DNA of 57,141 bases from Microbacterium sp. (GTDB taxonomy: Bacteria; Actinomycetota; Actinomycetes; Actinomycetales; Microbacteriaceae), in the NCBI GenBank assembly GCA_029239635.1, contig JARBUN010000011.1, forward strand, positions 1 through 57,141, given 5' to 3'. Of this stretch, positions 1 to 9,938 are shown one piece after another. The notes under the pieces were generated by a model. It ran no database searches and was not told the origin of the DNA. It saw only the letters and a program-made list of their open reading frames with translations. Positions within the stretch are counted from its first letter, which is position 1, and each line of letters opens with the position of its first letter. A program made the translations under genes and the position numbers.

Positions 1-514
1 GCACGGCCACCACCCGCTGCCAGAGGATCCCCCGACGGAAGACGAGGTCGTCGTGGCGCAGCTGGTAGCCGAACGACCGCGCCTGGCGCGGCGTGATGAT
101 GAGCCCCACGAGGGTGATGACCGCGAGGACTCCCGCCGGGATCCACTGCCACTGCAGGTTGAGGAAGAACTGGAGGGCGAGAGCGGCTGCGAGAACGAGG
201 AGGAGGAACGCGCCCTGCGAGATCACCTGCACCCGCACGTAGGCGCGGGCCAGCTGGTGCCACGTGCCGTCACCGAGCGGCAAGCGCCCGGCACCGCGCG
301 GCTCCAGGATGCGCGAGTAGGTGTCCTCGTCCAGGACCGGGGCATCGCGGGCCGGCGCCGACTCGGAGGCCGCCACGTCGGACTGACGCGCCGGCTCGGC
401 GACCCCGGCACCGGCCTGGCGCACCGACTCGGCGACGGCGTCCGCCGGGCGCTCACCCGGCTCCGCTTCAGCGGGGAGCGGCGTCCGCTCCGGGAAGTCC
501 GGGGTGTTCGTCAT
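1..514 (-). CDS. PH domain-containing membrane protein (3' end missing)
   Basis: The gene begins at an ATG (514 downward) and is cut by the left window edge, leaving 171 codons. The N-terminal 75 or so residues are Ala/Pro/Glu-rich and probably disordered. A transmembrane pair follows (around FLLLVLAAALALQFF and WIPAGVLAVITLVGLII), then the start of a bacterial PH-like domain of the YdbS type (GYQLRHDDLVFRRG). Such proteins are membrane-anchored and of unclear function. Its ATG overlaps the TGA of the DUF3180 gene (ATGA), so it is probably the last visible member of the folate operon. The family call rests on the short segment RQARSFGYQLRHDDLVFR. Confidence 0.75.
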   Translation of the reverse strand, partial: MTNTPDFPERTPLPAEAEPGERPADAVAESVRQAGAGVAEPARQSDVAASESAPARDAPVLDEDTYSRILEPRGAGRLPLGDGTWHQLARAYVRVQVISQGAFLLLVLAAALALQFFLNLQWQWIPAGVLAVITLVGLIITPRQARSFGYQLRHDDLVFRRGILWQRVVAV

Positions 515-912
515 CGTCGTCCTTCCGGATGGTGCAGAGCTGCTCGGCCACGAGCGATCGATCCCATCGAGCCTACCGACGGAGTCACCGGGCGGGTGAA
601 GAGGAAGGACAACAGCCCGGCGCCGAAGCCCGTGGCCGCGGCCCCGACGAGCGACGACGCCTTCGCCAGCATCGCGATGCGCAGCGCGCGGAACGGATCG
701 ATCCTCCGGGCCGAACGCCCGCGCGTCGCGCGCGCAACCGGGACCGCGAGCGCGACGATCACCGCGCCCAGGAGCACGAGGATCGTGGGCAGGCTCGCGG
801 CGGGAGAGAAGGTCGGACGCCCCATCGCGGCGAGGCCGGTGTCGAGGATGAAACCGCACACGGCGCCGACGACGGCCGCGATGACGAGGATCCCCGCACC
901 CGTGCGCTTCAT
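511..912 (-). CDS. DUF3180 family membrane protein
   Basis: This 133-aa protein has four predicted hydrophobic helices, starting with ILVIAAVVGAVCGFIL near residue 8 and ending with a helix in front of LLSFLFTRPV. In actinobacteria DUF3180 proteins usually sit directly after folK, as here. The function is unknown. I chose the ATG at 912 because it overlaps the folK stop (ATGA at 909-912); the longer upstream reading frame is only folK read out of frame. The stop overlaps the next start in the same way, so translation is likely coupled through the whole chain. Confidence 0.8.
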   Translation of the reverse strand: MKRTGAGILVIAAVVGAVCGFILDTGLAAMGRPTFSPAASLPTILVLLGAVIVALAVPVARATRGRSARRIDPFRALRIAMLAKASSLVGAAATGFGAGLLSFLFTRPVTPSVGSMGSIARGRAALHHPEGRR

Positions 913-1358
913 CGCGCGCCTCGCAGCTCGCGCAGCAGGTCCTCGACGCGGCCGCGCCCCGGGATCTCGGCATCCGGGTCCACGTCGAGCCACGGCGCGA
1001 GGACGAACTCCCGCTCGTGCGCCCGCGGGTGCGGCACCGTCAGGTCCTCGTCATCGACGCGTTCGTCGACGCGATGGAGCTCCCGCAGCAGGGCACGCGG
1101 CGCGAGCCGGGTCGAGACGAGGGCGACGGCGTTGAGGTAGCGCGGGGCATCGGCGTCTTCCCCGTGGACGGTGACCGCGACCGTCTCCAGCGGCTTCGAC
1201 ACGCGCACCTCGCTCGTGAGCGGCAGAGCCCGCAGTGCCTCGATAGCTGCTCGCAGAGTTTCGGCGCGGTCCCCGAGGTTCGCTCCGAGAGCGACGACCG
1301 CCGGCACCTCGGCGTCCCGCGGCGGATCGCCGATCCCGTGGGCCAGACGCACGCTCAT
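909..1358 (-). CDS. folK: 2-amino-4-hydroxy-6-hydroxymethyldihydropteridine diphosphokinase
   Basis: This 149-aa cytoplasmic enzyme transfers pyrophosphate from ATP to 6-hydroxymethyl-dihydropterin, the step before dihydropteroate synthesis. The diagnostic N-terminal ALGANLGDR motif and the central segment around PRYLNAVAL are present. The catalytic region that is usually PRxxDLDLL is here the shorter DLTVPHPRAHEREFVLAP, which keeps the PHP..HxRxFVLxP core typical of HPPK. Length fits the family (about 150-170 aa). The start overlaps the folB stop by 4 nt. Part of the folE-folP-folB-folK run. Confidence 0.93.
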   Translation of the reverse strand: MSVRLAHGIGDPPRDAEVPAVVALGANLGDRAETLRAAIEALRALPLTSEVRVSKPLETVAVTVHGEDADAPRYLNAVALVSTRLAPRALLRELHRVDERVDDEDLTVPHPRAHEREFVLAPWLDVDPDAEIPGRGRVEDLLRELRGAR

Positions 1359-1723
1359 GCGCGACCCCGACGGATCGTCACGGCGACATCGCCGAAGGGC
1401 ACGGTGATGGGAGCGGACGGCTTGTGGACCGTGACCGTCACCGCCTCGACGCGCGGATCGGCCAGCACGGCGTCGGAGATCCGCTGCGCCACGGTCTCGA
1501 GGAGGTCGGCCGGCTCCCCCTCGACGATCTCGACGATCCGTTCCGCGAGCTCGCCGTAGTGGACGGTGTCGCTCACGTCGTCGGTCACCGCGGCGAGGTG
1601 CAGCGGCAGACGGAGCGTCACATCGACGACGAACTCCTGCCCGTCGCGCTTCTCGTCCGCGTACACCCCGTGGTAGCCGAAGGCCCGCACCCCCGTGAGG
1701 GTGATCTCGTCGACGGCATCCAT
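1355..1723 (-). CDS. folB: dihydroneopterin aldolase
   Basis: This 122-aa protein converts dihydroneopterin to 6-hydroxymethyl-dihydropterin and glycolaldehyde in folate synthesis. The sequence shows the family hallmarks: ITLTGVRAFGYHGVYADEK near the N-terminus, with the catalytic-region Tyr and His-Gly, VHYGELAERI in the middle, and VTVHKPSAPI near the C-terminus. I chose the ATG at 1723, which shares one base with the folP stop (TGATG), over longer in-frame extensions that only overlap folP. The product would feed directly into FolK, encoded next. Confidence 0.94.
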   Translation of the reverse strand: MDAVDEITLTGVRAFGYHGVYADEKRDGQEFVVDVTLRLPLHLAAVTDDVSDTVHYGELAERIVEIVEGEPADLLETVAQRISDAVLADPRVEAVTVTVHKPSAPITVPFGDVAVTIRRGRA

Positions 1724-2514
1724 CAGGCCTCCCAGGCGCGGGCGACGGCGAGCGCGTCGCGGGTGGTCGGAACATCGTGCACGCGGACGGCCCATGCCCC
1801 GGACCGCGCGGCGAGCGCGCTCGTGACGGCGGTCGCGAGGTCGCGGCGGGCGAGATCGGCGTCGTCACCGAGCACCTCCGCGAGGAATCGCTTGCGGCTC
1901 GTCCCGACCAGCACACGGGAGCCGCGCTCGACGAGGGTGGGGATCGCGTTCAAGACCTGCCAGTTCTGGATGCCACGCTTGCCGAAGCCCACCCCCGGAT
2001 CGACGATGACGCGCTCCGGCGCGATCCCCGCGGCGCGAGCCGCCGCCACCCGTTCGGCGAGCTCGTCGGCGACCTCGAGCCCGACATCCGCGTAGTCGGC
2101 GCGCGCGTACATGTCGGTGGACGGGCCGCGCCAGTGTCCCAGGGCGATCTCGGCGTCGGTCTCCGCGACCGCGGCGAGCATCTCGGGGTCGGAGAGGCCG
2201 CCCGAGACATCGTTCACGAGGCGTGCGCCGGCGGCGATCGCGGCGCGCGCCGTCGAGGCGTTCATGGTGTCGACGCTGATGATCGCCCCCTCGGATGCCA
2301 GCGCCTCGACGACCGGCAGCACGCGCTCCTGCTCGATCCGGGCGGCGACCCGTTCCGCGCCCGGACGCGTGGACTCTCCCCCGATGTCGAGGAGGTCGGC
2401 CCCCTGCGCGCGCAGCGACCGCGCGTGCGCGATCGCCACGTCGGGGTCGAGGTAGCGCCCGCCGTCGCTGAAGGAGTCCGGCGTCACGTTGACGATCGCC
2501 ATGATGAGGGTCAC
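1723..2514 (-). CDS. folP: dihydropteroate synthase
   Basis: FolP condenses 6-hydroxymethyl-dihydropterin pyrophosphate with p-aminobenzoate and is the sulfonamide target. The protein of 263 aa carries both signature loops near the N-terminus: NVTPDSFSDGG (about residues 9-19) and DIGGESTRPG (about 43-52). Further on come SVDTMNASTARAAIAAGA and the pterin-binding DPGVGFGKR. I chose the GTG at 2514 because it overlaps the folE stop (GTGA at 2511-2514). A long in-frame upstream extension across folE is only that gene read in another frame. A single copy of this gene is seen here. Confidence 0.95.
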   Translation of the reverse strand: MTLIMAIVNVTPDSFSDGGRYLDPDVAIAHARSLRAQGADLLDIGGESTRPGAERVAARIEQERVLPVVEALASEGAIISVDTMNASTARAAIAAGARLVNDVSGGLSDPEMLAAVAETDAEIALGHWRGPSTDMYARADYADVGLEVADELAERVAAARAAGIAPERVIVDPGVGFGKRGIQNWQVLNAIPTLVERGSRVLVGTSRKRFLAEVLGDDADLARRDLATAVTSALAARSGAWAVRVHDVPTTRDALAVARAWEA

Positions 2515-3098
2515 GCGCGCGCCCCGATCAGGGCGACGAGCTCGGCTCGGGCGGCCGCGTCGGTGTAGGCACCGCGCGCGGCGATCGTGACGGTCGACGC
2601 GTCGAGCTGACGGCCGCCGCGCATGGTCACGCACTCGTGGACGGCGTCGAGCACCACGAGGACTCCGCGCGCATCGAGGGCGGATGCCACCGCGTCGGCG
2701 ACCTGCTCGCCGAGGCGCTCCTGCACCTGGGGACGCGCCGCCAGGATGTCGATCACTCGGGGCAGCGCTCCGAGGCCGACCACCTCTTCGCCGGGAAGGT
2801 ACGCCACGTGCGCGCGTCCCCGGAACGGCAGGAGGTGGTGCTCGCACATCGAGCGGAACGCGATGTCCCGCAGCATCACGGCCCCGGACGGAAGAGTGTC
2901 CGGCGCCGGCCCGCGGGTCACCGAGATGGTGTGCTGCAGGGGGGCGGCGGCATCCTGGCCCACACCGCCGAAGAACTCGCTCCACGAATCGGCCACGCGG
3001 GTCGGTGTCTGCCGGAGCCCGGGGCGATCGGGATCCTCTCCGATCGCCTCGAGCAACTCGCGTACGAGCGCGGCGACGCGCTCCCGGTCGACGGCCAC
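2511..3098 (-). CDS. folE: GTP cyclohydrolase I
   Basis: FolE opens GTP to dihydroneopterin triphosphate, the first committed step of folate synthesis. The 195-aa protein keeps the zinc ligands as CEHHLLPF (Cys85, His88) and HECVTMRG (Cys156), and has the conserved GLRQTPTRVA segment in the N-terminal region. This is therefore the zinc-dependent type IA enzyme. It starts only 6 nt after the ftsH stop, so it is probably co-transcribed with ftsH. Its own stop overlaps the folP GTG start. Confidence 0.96.
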   Translation of the reverse strand: MAVDRERVAALVRELLEAIGEDPDRPGLRQTPTRVADSWSEFFGGVGQDAAAPLQHTISVTRGPAPDTLPSGAVMLRDIAFRSMCEHHLLPFRGRAHVAYLPGEEVVGLGALPRVIDILAARPQVQERLGEQVADAVASALDARGVLVVLDAVHECVTMRGGRQLDASTVTIAARGAYTDAAARAELVALIGARA

Positions 3099-3104
3099 GG
3101 CGCC

Positions 3105-5108
<2,004 letters not shown>

Positions 5109-5134
5109 GGTGGGCGAGCCCAGCCCTTTCGTGA

Positions 5135-5154
5135 ACCGCTTGCGGAAAAGCGGT
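5135..5154. promoter_or_regulatory. small hairpin in the hpt-ftsH intergenic region
   Basis: ACCGCTT (5135-5141) and AAGCGGT (5148-5154) form a perfect 7-bp stem with a 6-nt loop, 27 nt upstream of the ftsH ATG. On the minus strand it would lie in the ftsH leader. It could be a weak terminator, an attenuator or a leader structure; the sequence alone does not decide. Confidence 0.35.
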
Positions 5155-5217
5155 GGGATCAGGGTAACGCGCGCGGACTATGCCGGGCCTGTGCGTTCGT
5201 CGTGGGCGTATCCGAGG

Positions 5218-5769
5218 TCAGGAGTACACGTGCGGCGCGAGCACCGCCACGTCACGGAGGTTGCGGTACTTCTCCGCGTAGTCGAGCCCGTAGCCGATGA
5301 CGAAGTCGTTGGGGATGTCGAAGCCCACGTACCGGCACGCGACCTCGACCTTCATGGCATCCGGCTTGCGGAGGAGCGCGAGCACCTCGACCGACTCGGC
5401 CCCGCGCGAGGCGAAGTTCTCGAGCAGCCAGCTGAGGGTGAGGCCGGAGTCGATGATGTCCTCGACGATCAGCACGTGCTTGCCGGTGATGTCGGTGTCG
5501 AGGTCTTTGCGGATCTGCACGACACCGCTCGAGCGCGTGCTCGCGCCGTACGAAGAGACGGCCATCCAGTCCATCGTGATGTGCCGGGGCAGGTGCCGCG
5601 CGAAGTCGGCCATGACCATCACCGCGCCCTTGAGGACGCCCACGAGCACGACGTCTTTGCCGGAATAGTCGGCGACGACCTGCTGCGCCAATTCGGCGAG
5701 CTTTTCGTGAATCTGTTCCTCGGTGAGGAGGACTTCGCTGATGTCGTCGGAAATATCGGCCGCGCGCAT
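5218..5769 (-). CDS. hpt: hypoxanthine phosphoribosyltransferase
   Basis: This 183-aa purine-salvage enzyme joins PRPP to hypoxanthine or guanine. The PRPP-binding motif is VEDIIDSGLT (about 102-111), flanked by VGVLKGAVMVMAD (about 43-55) and a C-terminal PNDFVIGYGLDYAEKYRNL that holds the base-binding residues. Order and length are normal. The tilS-hpt-ftsH order is common in actinobacteria. A TAGACT box ends exactly 6 nt before the ATG (5776-5781 on the minus strand), so the gene may also be read from its own leaderless promoter besides read-through from tilS. Confidence 0.95.
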   Translation of the reverse strand: MRAADISDDISEVLLTEEQIHEKLAELAQQVVADYSGKDVVLVGVLKGAVMVMADFARHLPRHITMDWMAVSSYGASTRSSGVVQIRKDLDTDITGKHVLIVEDIIDSGLTLSWLLENFASRGAESVEVLALLRKPDAMKVEVACRYVGFDIPNDFVIGYGLDYAEKYRNLRDVAVLAPHVYS

Positions 5770-5792
5770 TCGGAAAGTCTACGTCGGTCGAT

Positions 5793-6791
5793 TCAGGATG
5801 CCGCCCGCGCGACGACCTCGATCCGCCCGCCGACGCGGCGCGCGAGGCATCCGGGCAGATCGATCGGGCCCTGCCCTCGCCAGTCGGTCGCCAGCCGCGC
5901 GACCTCGACGGTCTGCGTGCGCGTGAGGGAGACCCCGAACTCGCTCTCGACGACGTAGCGCACGATGCGGTTGCGCAGCGCCGCGGGGTTCGCCGCGAGC
6001 GCCGCCGCGGAGAGCGAGATGCCGGCCTCGGCGTGCTCGACGATGTCCTCGATCGTCTCGTCGATCATGTCCTGGAAAGCGGCGGCGTCCTCGCGTAGTT
6101 GCTCGGCCGTGCGAGCGAGGGCCTCGGCGACTCCCGGTCCGAGCTCCGCCTCCAGCACCGGCAGCACGCGCTCGCGCACCCGCACGCGCGTGTATGCGGG
6201 GTCGGCATTGTGCGGATCGGTCCACGCGTCGAGCCCCTCGGCCGCGCAGGCGGCGAGCGTGGCCCGACGGCGCACGGCGAGGAGCGGGCGTACCCAGGTC
6301 GGGCCGACGGCATCCCGTCGCTCGGGTGCCATGCCCGACAGGCTCGCCGCCCCCGCTCCGCGCGCGAGGCCCAGCAGCACGGTCTCGGCCTGGTCGTCGA
6401 GGGTGTGCCCCAGCAGCACCGCGTCCGCGCCGATCTCCGCCGCGGCTCGGGCGAGAGCGGAGTACCGCGCGTCCCGCGCGGCGGCCTCGGGCCCATCCCC
6501 CGAACCGACCCGGACCGTCACGACGCGCGCCTCGAGCCCGAGAGCGCGTGCCTTCTCCGCGGCCGCGACGGCCACGGCATCCGATCCGTCCTGCAATCCG
6601 TGATCGACGACGACGGCCTCGGCACGGATGCCGGCGCGGGGAGCCTCGAACGCGGTCGCGGCCGCGAGGGCGAGCGAGTCCGGTCCTCCCGACAGCGCGA
6701 CGACGACGGAGCCGTCGATCCGTTCGAGCGCCGCGCGCACGGCGCGACGCACCTCGGCGACGGACGGGTCGAGTCCGGGGCGGTGATCCAT
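5793..6791 (-). CDS. tilS: tRNA(Ile)-lysidine synthetase
   Basis: TilS converts C34 of the CAU-anticodon tRNA-Ile to lysidine, so AUA codons are read as Ile. The 332-aa protein has the N-type ATP pyrophosphatase loop SGGPDS (34-39), the following VVDHGLQDGSD, and LLGHTLDDQAETVLL, all typical of TilS. It is the short actinobacterial form with little C-terminal domain. I chose the ATG at 6791. GGAGGG abuts it with no spacer, while TACCGT lies 6 nt upstream, which points to leaderless expression. The hpt start is 23 nt downstream. Confidence 0.93.
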   Translation of the reverse strand: MDHRPGLDPSVAEVRRAVRAALERIDGSVVVALSGGPDSLALAAATAFEAPRAGIRAEAVVVDHGLQDGSDAVAVAAAEKARALGLEARVVTVRVGSGDGPEAAARDARYSALARAAAEIGADAVLLGHTLDDQAETVLLGLARGAGAASLSGMAPERRDAVGPTWVRPLLAVRRRATLAACAAEGLDAWTDPHNADPAYTRVRVRERVLPVLEAELGPGVAEALARTAEQLREDAAAFQDMIDETIEDIVEHAEAGISLSAAALAANPAALRNRIVRYVVESEFGVSLTRTQTVEVARLATDWRGQGPIDLPGCLARRVGGRIEVVARAAS

Positions 6792-6880
6792 CCCTCCACG
6801 GTAGCGGCGCACCGGCTCGGGCTCGGGGTGGCTCCCGACTAGGCTGGGCGCGGAAATCCACAGATCTAAGGAGCACGAGT

Positions 6881-7414
6881 ATGGGCGCATACGACGCCGT
6901 CATCGAGATCCCCCGCGGCAGCCGCGTGAAGTACGAGGTCGACCACGGCACCGGCCGTGTCTACCTCGACCGCATCCTCTACACGGTGTTCGGCTACCCC
7001 GCGAACTACGGCTTCTTCGAGAACACCCTCGGCGAAGACGGCGACCCGCTCGACGTGCTCGTGCTGCTCGACCGCGAGCTGCACCCCGGCATCCTGGCGA
7101 AGGTGCGCCCCGTCGGCGTGCTGAAGATGAGCGACGAGGCCGGCGGCGACGACAAGGTCGTGGCCGTGCTGGCGAAGGACCCGCGCTGGGACCACATCCA
7201 GGACGTCGGCGACATCGACGAGTGGACCAAGAAGGAGATCACCCACTTCTTCGAGCACTACAAGGACCTCGAGCCCAACAAGTGGGTCAAGGTCGACGAG
7301 TGGGCGGATGCCGCCGAGGCCGAGCGCCTGGTCGGCGAGGCGTTCACGCGCTTCGACGAGCACGACGCCCAGACGAAGACGCAGGGCTCGGGCGAGGCTC
7401 CGAACACGCTCTGA
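6881..7414 (+). CDS. ppa: inorganic pyrophosphatase
   Basis: This soluble family I pyrophosphatase of 177 aa hydrolyses PPi to phosphate and pulls biosynthetic reactions forward. The metal-binding signature DGDPLDVLVL (53-62) is intact, as are the KYEVDHGTGR and YTVFGYPANYGF segments. A clear ribosome binding site AAGGAG (6868-6873) precedes the ATG, and a TAGGCT box at 6840-6845 is a plausible -10 element. The gene diverges from tilS and ends at a strong hairpin. Confidence 0.97.
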   Translation: MGAYDAVIEIPRGSRVKYEVDHGTGRVYLDRILYTVFGYPANYGFFENTLGEDGDPLDVLVLLDRELHPGILAKVRPVGVLKMSDEAGGDDKVVAVLAKDPRWDHIQDVGDIDEWTKKEITHFFEHYKDLEPNKWVKVDEWADAAEAERLVGEAFTRFDEHDAQTKTQGSGEAPNTL

Positions 7415-7428
7415 GCCTCGCTCCCCAC

Positions 7429-7463
7429 GAAAGAACCCCCGGTCTCGGACCGGGGGTTCTTTC
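7429..7463. terminator. bidirectional terminator between ppa and the M23 peptidase
   Basis: A perfect 16-bp stem (7429-7444 pairing with 7448-7463) with a 3-nt TCG loop lies between two converging genes. The arms carry AAAGAA outside and CCCCCGGTC inside, so each strand ends the hairpin in a short U run. It can serve both transcripts. Confidence 0.9.
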
Positions 7464-7466
7464 GTG

Positions 7467-8894
7467 TCAGACGTCGATTCCGCGCCAGCGCAGCCAGGGC
7501 GCCGGGTCGGTCGTCCCGCCCCACGGCGGGTAGACCTCGAAGTGAAGGTGGCAGCCGAACGAGTTGCCCGTCTGTCCCGTCGCGGCGATCTGCTGCCCCG
7601 ACGAGACCCAGTCGCCGGTCGAGACGTAGATGCCGCCGTTGACGATGTGGGCGTATCCCGTGCCCGAGCCGTCGGGGTGCTCGATGCGGATGTAGTTGCC
7701 GTAGCCGCCGTTGTACCCGGCGTAGCTCACGCGACCGTCGAACGCCGCGTAGATCGGCGAGTAGCATCCGGCGCCGAAGTCGAGGCCGAGGTGCCACGAG
7801 CTCGCGCAGTAGCTGCCGTTGCACTGGCTGGACCGCGGTCCGTACCCCGAGGTCGTACCGGCCCACGAGGGACGGGACCAGCCGCCGGGCCCGCCACCGC
7901 CGCCGCTGTTTCCGCCGCCGCCCCCGCCGCCGTTGTCTCCGCCGCCGCCGCCGCTGTTGTTGTTGGCCTGTTCCTGCTCGCGACGCTCGCGCTCAGCGCG
8001 GTCGCGCGCCTCCGCTTCTTCGCGGGCTTTGCGCTCACGTTCTTCGCGGGCGATGCGCTCGGCCTCGACGCCGGCCTGGTAATCGGCGACGGTCTTCGCG
8101 GTCGTGTCCTGGAGGGCCGCCAGCTGCGCCTCGAGAGTCGCCTGGTTCGCCTGCTGCGCGGCGAGGGCCTGCTGCGCGGCGTCGGCGGCCTGCTGCGCGG
8201 CGACCATCTTCTCTTGCGCGATCTTCTGCAGACGGTCGCGCTCGGCTCGCGCGTCGTTCGCCTGGTTGCTGAGGTTCTTCGCGTTGTCGCGAGCCGTGAC
8301 CGCGGCGGCGTACACCGCACGGTTCCGGTCGACGAGCTTGTCCATCGTGCCGAGCTTGGCGAGCAGATCGTCCGCCGTCGCGGCCGAGCCCGAGAAGAAC
8401 AGGTCGAGGGAGGTGTCGTCGCCGCCGTCGCGGTAGAGCTGCGCGGCGACCTTGCCGGCCTTGGTGGCGGCATCCGTGGCCTTCTGCGCTTCGGCATCGG
8501 CCTGCGACTGGATCTGCTGGGCGCGGTAGTCGGCGTCGAAGTAGGCCTGCTGGGCGGTGTAGTACTCGTCGGAACGAGCGACCACCTCGGCCTGCGTGCG
8601 CGCGACCTCGGACTGCAGCTGCTGGATCAGACCCTGGATCCGGGTGATCTCCCCCGCTTTCGCGGCTTCGTTCGCACGGGCGGCCTGGACGTCGTCCCAC
8701 GAGGGGTAGTCGGCGGCGTAGGCGGCCGATCCGAACGACGGCACCGTCGCACCGAAGGCGCCGACCGCCACGGCGCCCAGGGCTCCCAGCTTCAGCGCGC
8801 TCCGACGGTCGAGCGACGGCCACAGGCGACGCCTCTCACTCGCGGAGGGCGCGCAACCGCAGTCGTCGTGATCTTCGGGGCGCTCGAGCGTCAC
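7467..8894 (-). CDS. secreted M23 family metallopeptidase with coiled coil
   Basis: This 475-aa protein probably cuts peptidoglycan cross-links outside the cell or activates another hydrolase. The N-terminus has a twin-arginine-like signal (DRRSALKLG at about 29-37, hydrophobic to about 60, cleavage near AYA-A). A long Ala/Gln/Glu-rich coiled coil covers about 65-325, followed by a Ser/Gly-rich linker. The C-terminal M23 (LytM) domain keeps HLGLDFGAG and HLHFEVY, so its zinc ligands are present. I chose the GTG at 8894 because GAGAAGG lies 7 nt upstream. In-frame upstream sequence is Cys-rich and unlike coding sequence. Confidence 0.9.
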   Translation of the reverse strand: MTLERPEDHDDCGCAPSASERRRLWPSLDRRSALKLGALGAVAVGAFGATVPSFGSAAYAADYPSWDDVQAARANEAAKAGEITRIQGLIQQLQSEVARTQAEVVARSDEYYTAQQAYFDADYRAQQIQSQADAEAQKATDAATKAGKVAAQLYRDGGDDTSLDLFFSGSAATADDLLAKLGTMDKLVDRNRAVYAAAVTARDNAKNLSNQANDARAERDRLQKIAQEKMVAAQQAADAAQQALAAQQANQATLEAQLAALQDTTAKTVADYQAGVEAERIAREERERKAREEAEARDRAERERREQEQANNNSGGGGGDNGGGGGGGNSGGGGGPGGWSRPSWAGTTSGYGPRSSQCNGSYCASSWHLGLDFGAGCYSPIYAAFDGRVSYAGYNGGYGNYIRIEHPDGSGTGYAHIVNGGIYVSTGDWVSSGQQIAATGQTGNSFGCHLHFEVYPPWGGTTDPAPWLRWRGIDV

Positions 8895-9107
8895 GGGAAT
8901 ACCTTCTCTCACCGGTTCGCAACTCGGAACACAGTAGCAACACGAGTCACAGGAGCAACAGAGCGAGTCCCGCTGTTCTGGCCCATCTTCCGTCGGCGAA
9001 GCCCTCTCGACGCGTACGCCACGCCCTCGATTGGCAATCTCGCGAATCATGAAGTAGGCTCGGTCGTCGGCAAGCGAGCACGGAATCGCAAGGTTTCGGG
9101 TTCATCC

Positions 9108-9180
9108 GGCCCCATCGTTTAGCGGCCTAGGACGCCGCCCTTTCACGGCGGTAGCACGGGTTCGAATCCCGTTGGGGTCA
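9108..9180 (+). tRNA. tRNA-Glu (TTC)
   Basis: A complete cloverleaf of 73 nt. The acceptor stem GGCCCCA pairs with TGGGGTC, the anticodon stem is CCGCC/GGCGG with loop CTTTCAC (anticodon TTC at 9142-9144), and the T arm has loop TTCGAAT. The discriminator is A and CCA is not encoded. Confidence 0.97.
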
Positions 9181-9206
9181 CTCACCGGTTACAACTAAAA
9201 ACGCAT

Positions 9207-9280
9207 GGCCCTGTAGCGCAGTTGGTTAGCGTGCCGCCCTGTCACGGCGGAGGTCGCGGGTTCAAGTCCCGTCAGGGTCG
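9207..9280 (+). tRNA. tRNA-Asp (GTC)
   Basis: A 74-nt cloverleaf 26 nt after tRNA-Glu. Acceptor GGCCCTG pairs with CAGGGTC, and the anticodon stem CCGCC/GGCGG holds loop CTGTCAC with anticodon GTC. The discriminator is G and CCA is not encoded. Confidence 0.97.
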
Positions 9281-9344
9281 CTCTGAGCGACGGGCCCTTT
9301 TCGGAGGGCCTTTCGTTTCGGTCGCGGCATCCATGGTGCCGCGA

Positions 9345-9417
9345 GGCTCTGTAGCTCAGTTGGTAGAGCGCACGACTGAAAATCGTGAGGTCACGGGATC
9401 GACGCCCGTCGGAGCCA
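9345..9417 (+). tRNA. tRNA-Phe (GAA), integration site of the element
   Basis: A 73-nt cloverleaf with acceptor GGCTCTG/CGGAGCC and anticodon loop TGAAAAT (anticodon GAA). The gene is intact. Its 3' part from the anticodon loop onward (9375-9418) is repeated exactly at 21143-21186, which marks it as the attachment site of the element that follows. Its native terminator now appears to lie beyond the second repeat at about 21188-21230. Confidence 0.97.
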
Positions 9418-9418
9418 C
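9375..9418 (+). repeat. attL, left 44-bp attachment repeat
   Basis: The 44 bp beginning ACTGAAAATCG and ending GGAGCCAC are identical to 21143-21186. They cover the anticodon loop to the 3' end of tRNA-Phe. The flanking bases differ on both sides, so the repeat boundaries are sharp. tRNA 3' ends are the usual targets of tyrosine integrases of pSAM2-type elements. Confidence 0.95.
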
Positions 9419-9532
9419 GGCATTTTCCCACCTCTGGACTGGCCCGATCGGCGTGATCGCTGAGCGAGTGAAGCGAGATGGTTGGACACTGCACGCGCGG
9501 ATGAAACACGCCGTGGCCTGGGGCCTTGGGCC

Positions 9533-9706
9533 GTTCTTCGCCTCCGCGAGCGTCTCCACGTAGAAGGATCTTTCACGCTGCTCACCATTGAGGCCGATCG
9601 CCCAGACGCGCACCTGGTACTTGCCGCGGTCCTTGCGAAAGCGGATGCCCTCCGGCAGCGGACGCCGGGTTTTCGGATCGATCCGTTCGCCGCGTTCGGC
9701 CGACAC
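9533..9706 (-). pseudogene. int: integrase remnant (N-terminal part only)
   Basis: A GTG at 9706 opens a frame whose first 57 residues resemble the N-terminal DNA-binding segment of AICE tyrosine recombinases: LPEGIRFRKDRGKYQVRVW followed by RSFYVETLAEAK. After about residue 57 (position 9533) the similarity stops and the frame runs on into tRNA-Phe without any core-binding or catalytic domain (no R..H-x-x-R..Y motifs). A normal integrase has about 370-400 aa, so roughly 1 kb appears deleted next to attL. Without it the element should not excise unless helped in trans. Confidence 0.75.
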
Positions 9707-9938
9707 CGCGGGTACCGCCAGCCTCGAGGAATGCGGCGACCGTCGACGCGCGCCACAGCATGTGCTTGCCCATGTGCGCGTCGGGAAACGGAAAACGGTT
9801 CTGCCGCCGCAGCGAGTCGAAGGTCGACAGGGGAACCCTGCAGAGAGCAGCGGCCTCCCGTCGAGTCAGGTATCCGTTCGGCTCGGCGTGATCGAAGACA
9901 TCGATCTCCGGGTCGTCGGCAATGGCGTGAGTGGTCAT
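9582..9938 (-). CDS. xis: excisionase-like MerR/HTH_17 DNA-binding protein
   Basis: This 118-aa protein has a winged-helix domain of the excisionase type at about residues 21-73: GYLTRREAAALCRVPLSTF, then a wing and AFLEAGG. Such proteins steer the integrase toward excision. The start ATG at 9938 has AAAGGAG 7 nt upstream and overlaps the expected stop of the replication gene (ATGA). The last 40 residues are Arg/Gly-rich, overlap the integrase remnant and look unconserved, so the true end may have changed when the integrase was damaged. Confidence 0.75.
   Translation of the reverse strand: MTTHAIADDPEIDVFDHAEPNGYLTRREAAALCRVPLSTFDSLRRQNRFPFPDAHMGKHMLWRASTVAAFLEAGGTRGVGRTRRTDRSENPASAAGGHPLSQGPRQVPGARLGDRPQW

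Noticed and set aside
8895..9107. Riboswitch (c-di-AMP ydaO type) upstream of the M23 peptidase
   Set aside because: Such RNAs often precede cell-wall hydrolases, but I could not match its conserved core in the 213-nt leader. The stretch holds no gene I can support.
9222..9563. Small open frames over the tRNA cluster on both strands
   Set aside because: They translate tRNA genes and att sequence.
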